From an uncultured Colwellia sp. (lineage in GTDB: Bacteria > Pseudomonadota > Gammaproteobacteria > Enterobacterales > Alteromonadaceae): a stretch of 17,202 nucleotides of DNA. The notes under the pieces were generated by a model. The model was not told where the DNA came from and made no database searches. It was given only the letters and a program-made list of their open reading frames with translations. Shown here piece by piece: positions 15,918-17,202 of the stretch (position 1 is the first letter of the stretch; each line of letters starts with the position of its first letter). The stretch covers positions 1-17,202 of the forward strand of contig CAJWBY010000096.1 of the NCBI GenBank assembly GCA_913020705.1. The letters run 5' to 3'. The position numbers and the translations under genes are program-made.

Positions 15918-16754
15918 ATGATTGAAGTAGACAAGACCGTTGAATTAGCAGAAACCCTCTCAATGAAAGCATATGAACTCGGGTTAGAATATGCGCCAAA
16001 ATTAGCACTCGCTATTGTTACTCTTATTATCGGTTTATGGATAATTAGAGGGATTAGTAAAGTCGTTAATATTTCAATGAAGCAATCAAAGGTTGATCCA
16101 ACCTTAATTCCTTTTATGGAAAGTTTAGTTTCATGGTTGTTGAAAGTTCTACTTTTCATTTCTGTAGCTTCTATGATTGGTATTGCTACAACGTCTTTTA
16201 TCGCAGTATTAGGTGCGGCAGGTTTAGCAATAGGCCTAGCTTTACAGGGCAGTTTAGCAAATTTTGCTGGTGGCGTATTAATCATGATTTTCAAGCCATA
16301 CAAAGTCGGTGATTTAATAGAGTCACAAGGACAATTAGGGGTAGTTAAGGAAGTACAAATCTTTAACAGTATTTTGATTTCACCTCAATCTAAGCAAATT
16401 ATTATCCCTAACGGTGCAGTATCTAACGGTGCAATTGTTAACTATACCGCCGAAGGTAAAATTCGTGTTGATTTAACCATCGGTATTGCTTATAACGCAA
16501 ATATTGATCAAGCAAAATCAGTGCTGATGGATGTATTAACATCAAATGAAAAAGTAATGTCAGACCCTGCTCCTTTTGTTGGTGTTGCGGAAATGGCTGA
16601 TAGCTCAGTTAACCTTGTTGTAAGACCTCATTGTCTTCCTGAGCATTACTGGGACGTATTTTTTGACGTTAATGAAGCAATGAAGAAAGCGTTAGACACA
16701 AACAATATTGCTATTCCATTCCCACAGCGCGATGTTCATTTAATTAATTCATAA
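15918..16754 (+). CDS. mscS: Small-conductance mechanosensitive channel, MscS family
   Basis: The 278-residue length and three N-terminal helices (about 26-46, 69-89, 92-126) match Escherichia coli MscS (286). The pore helix reads AVLGAAGLAIGLALQGSL, with pore-sealing leucines at Leu103 and Leu107 and the Gln110-Gly111 kink of the family. The beta domain follows (FKPYKVGD, VQIFNSIL, IIIPNGAVSNGAIVNY), then the alpha/beta vestibule domain (GIAYNANIDQAK) and a C-terminus ending IPFPQRDVHL. It forms a heptameric inner-membrane valve that opens under membrane tension on osmotic down-shock. AAGGAA (15907-15912) lies five bases before the ATG. The gene stands alone with its own terminator. Confidence 0.95.
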   Translation: MIEVDKTVELAETLSMKAYELGLEYAPKLALAIVTLIIGLWIIRGISKVVNISMKQSKVDPTLIPFMESLVSWLLKVLLFISVASMIGIATTSFIAVLGAAGLAIGLALQGSLANFAGGVLIMIFKPYKVGDLIESQGQLGVVKEVQIFNSILISPQSKQIIIPNGAVSNGAIVNYTAEGKIRVDLTIGIAYNANIDQAKSVLMDVLTSNEKVMSDPAPFVGVAEMADSSVNLVVRPHCLPEHYWDVFFDVNEAMKKALDTNNIAIPFPQRDVHLINS

Positions 16755-17145
16755 TCTTTGGGAGTTTTATTTTAAAACTTAGTCTTTAACCAACGACGAA
16801 TTAATACAAAAATAAAGTAAAGTGAATACCAAATGAATATAGGGTAATAACATTAACGTGTTATTACCCTTTTTTATGTTCTGCAGTTTTGTTAATGAGC
16901 AATATAACAATTATTTTCACCTTGTCTTCTTAAATTTTATCCCCTTATATTCATTTTTTCTGTAATTATTTTCTGATTCATATATTTATTTATAAATAAC
17001 ACTTAGTTAATCTGTTGTTTTTTAAGTGTTTTAAATGGTTCACTCAAATAAGTTAATTTATTTTAGTTTACCTGCAACTATTTTTAATTGATGGCGTATT
17101 ACTTGATGAAACTTATTAATTGAATTGAATTGGACGGAATGTGTC
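16755..17145. other. Intergenic stretch behind mscS
   Basis: These 391 very AT-rich bases contain the mscS terminator (16841-16876) and the leader of the gene starting at 17146. I see no other gene, RNA or repeat. Confidence 0.55.
16841..16876 (+). terminator. Rho-independent terminator behind mscS
   Basis: AGGGTAATAACA (16841-16852) pairs perfectly with TGTTATTACCCT (16859-16870) around TTAACG, followed by a T-run. The stem is identical to the core of the isc-operon terminator at 1107-1145. Confidence 0.88.
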
Positions 17146-17202
17146 ATGCAAAATAAAATGAAAAAATCGAATGTAGGTATAATTTTACTCTCTAGTTTGA
17201 GT
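17146..17202 (+). CDS. Start of a gene with a signal-peptide-like N-terminus (cut by the window end)
   Basis: An ATG at 17146, seven bases after GGACGGA, opens 19 codons without a stop to the window edge. The residues MQNKMKKSNVGIILLSSLS have the basic start and apolar run of a signal peptide. A second ATG at 17158 is possible. Nothing can be said about the product. Confidence 0.5.
   Translation, partial: MQNKMKKSNVGIILLSSLS

Noticed and set aside
15890..16303. A 137-codon frame antisense to mscS
   Set aside because: It lies over the unmistakable MscS coding sequence and has no family features.
1..17202. CRISPR array, prophage, intact insertion sequence, tRNA or rRNA
   Set aside because: I found no regularly spaced repeats, no transposase or phage genes and no recognisable tRNA or rRNA sequence.

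Overview
The window looks like chromosome from a marine gammaproteobacterium of the Colwellia/Alteromonadales type. The base composition is AT-rich. The isc iron-sulfur genes (hscA, fdx) are clearly gammaproteobacterial. A GlyGly-CTERM (rhombosortase-type) C-terminal tail occurs, as in Vibrio, Shewanella and Colwellia relatives. The genus assignment is inference; no rRNA or tRNA is present to confirm it.

Layout: (1) 1-1145 is the 3' end of an isc operon, with hscA (5' truncated by the window) and fdx, closed by a strong hairpin terminator. (2) 1162-7374 is a decaying accessory block. It holds a leftward FG-GAP/VCBS GlyGly-CTERM surface-protein gene broken by one in-frame TGA; a divergent membrane-bound winged-helix regulator with a beta-propeller-like periplasmic part; a small four-helix membrane protein; an eroded second copy of the FG-GAP gene; and an unrecognised 428-codon gene interrupted by one in-frame TAG. 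(3) 7574-9231 is a divergent LysE-family exporter / LysR-type regulator pair. (4) 9360-10028 is a YiaD-like OmpA lipoprotein on the minus strand. (5) 10435-10827 carries two very small membrane proteins, a Pmp3/YqaE-type 53-residue protein and a DUF3185-type 63-residue protein, followed by a terminator. (6) 11076-12860 has a membrane-anchored serine hydrolase (beta-lactamase class C fold) convergent with a DUF1801-type protein. (7) 13327-16754 has a GAF-GAF-GGDEF-EAL cyclic-di-GMP enzyme and a small mechanosensitive channel (MscS). A signal-peptide-like start at 17146 runs off the window end.

The main result is not a new system but concentrated gene decay. Two otherwise open genes each carry exactly one in-frame stop (TGA at 2407-2409, TAG at 6373-6375), and a frameshifted, internally deleted paralogue of the first lies between them (about 5578-6060). 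The surviving wing-helix/propeller regulator sits between the two broken FG-GAP copies and is divergent from the first, which suggests it once controlled that surface protein.

Three terminators, after fdx, after the DUF3185 gene and after mscS, share nearly the same stem core. A leftward-facing terminator at 10136-10161 has no annotated leftward gene feeding it. I see no CRISPR array, intact insertion sequence, prophage, rRNA or tRNA.
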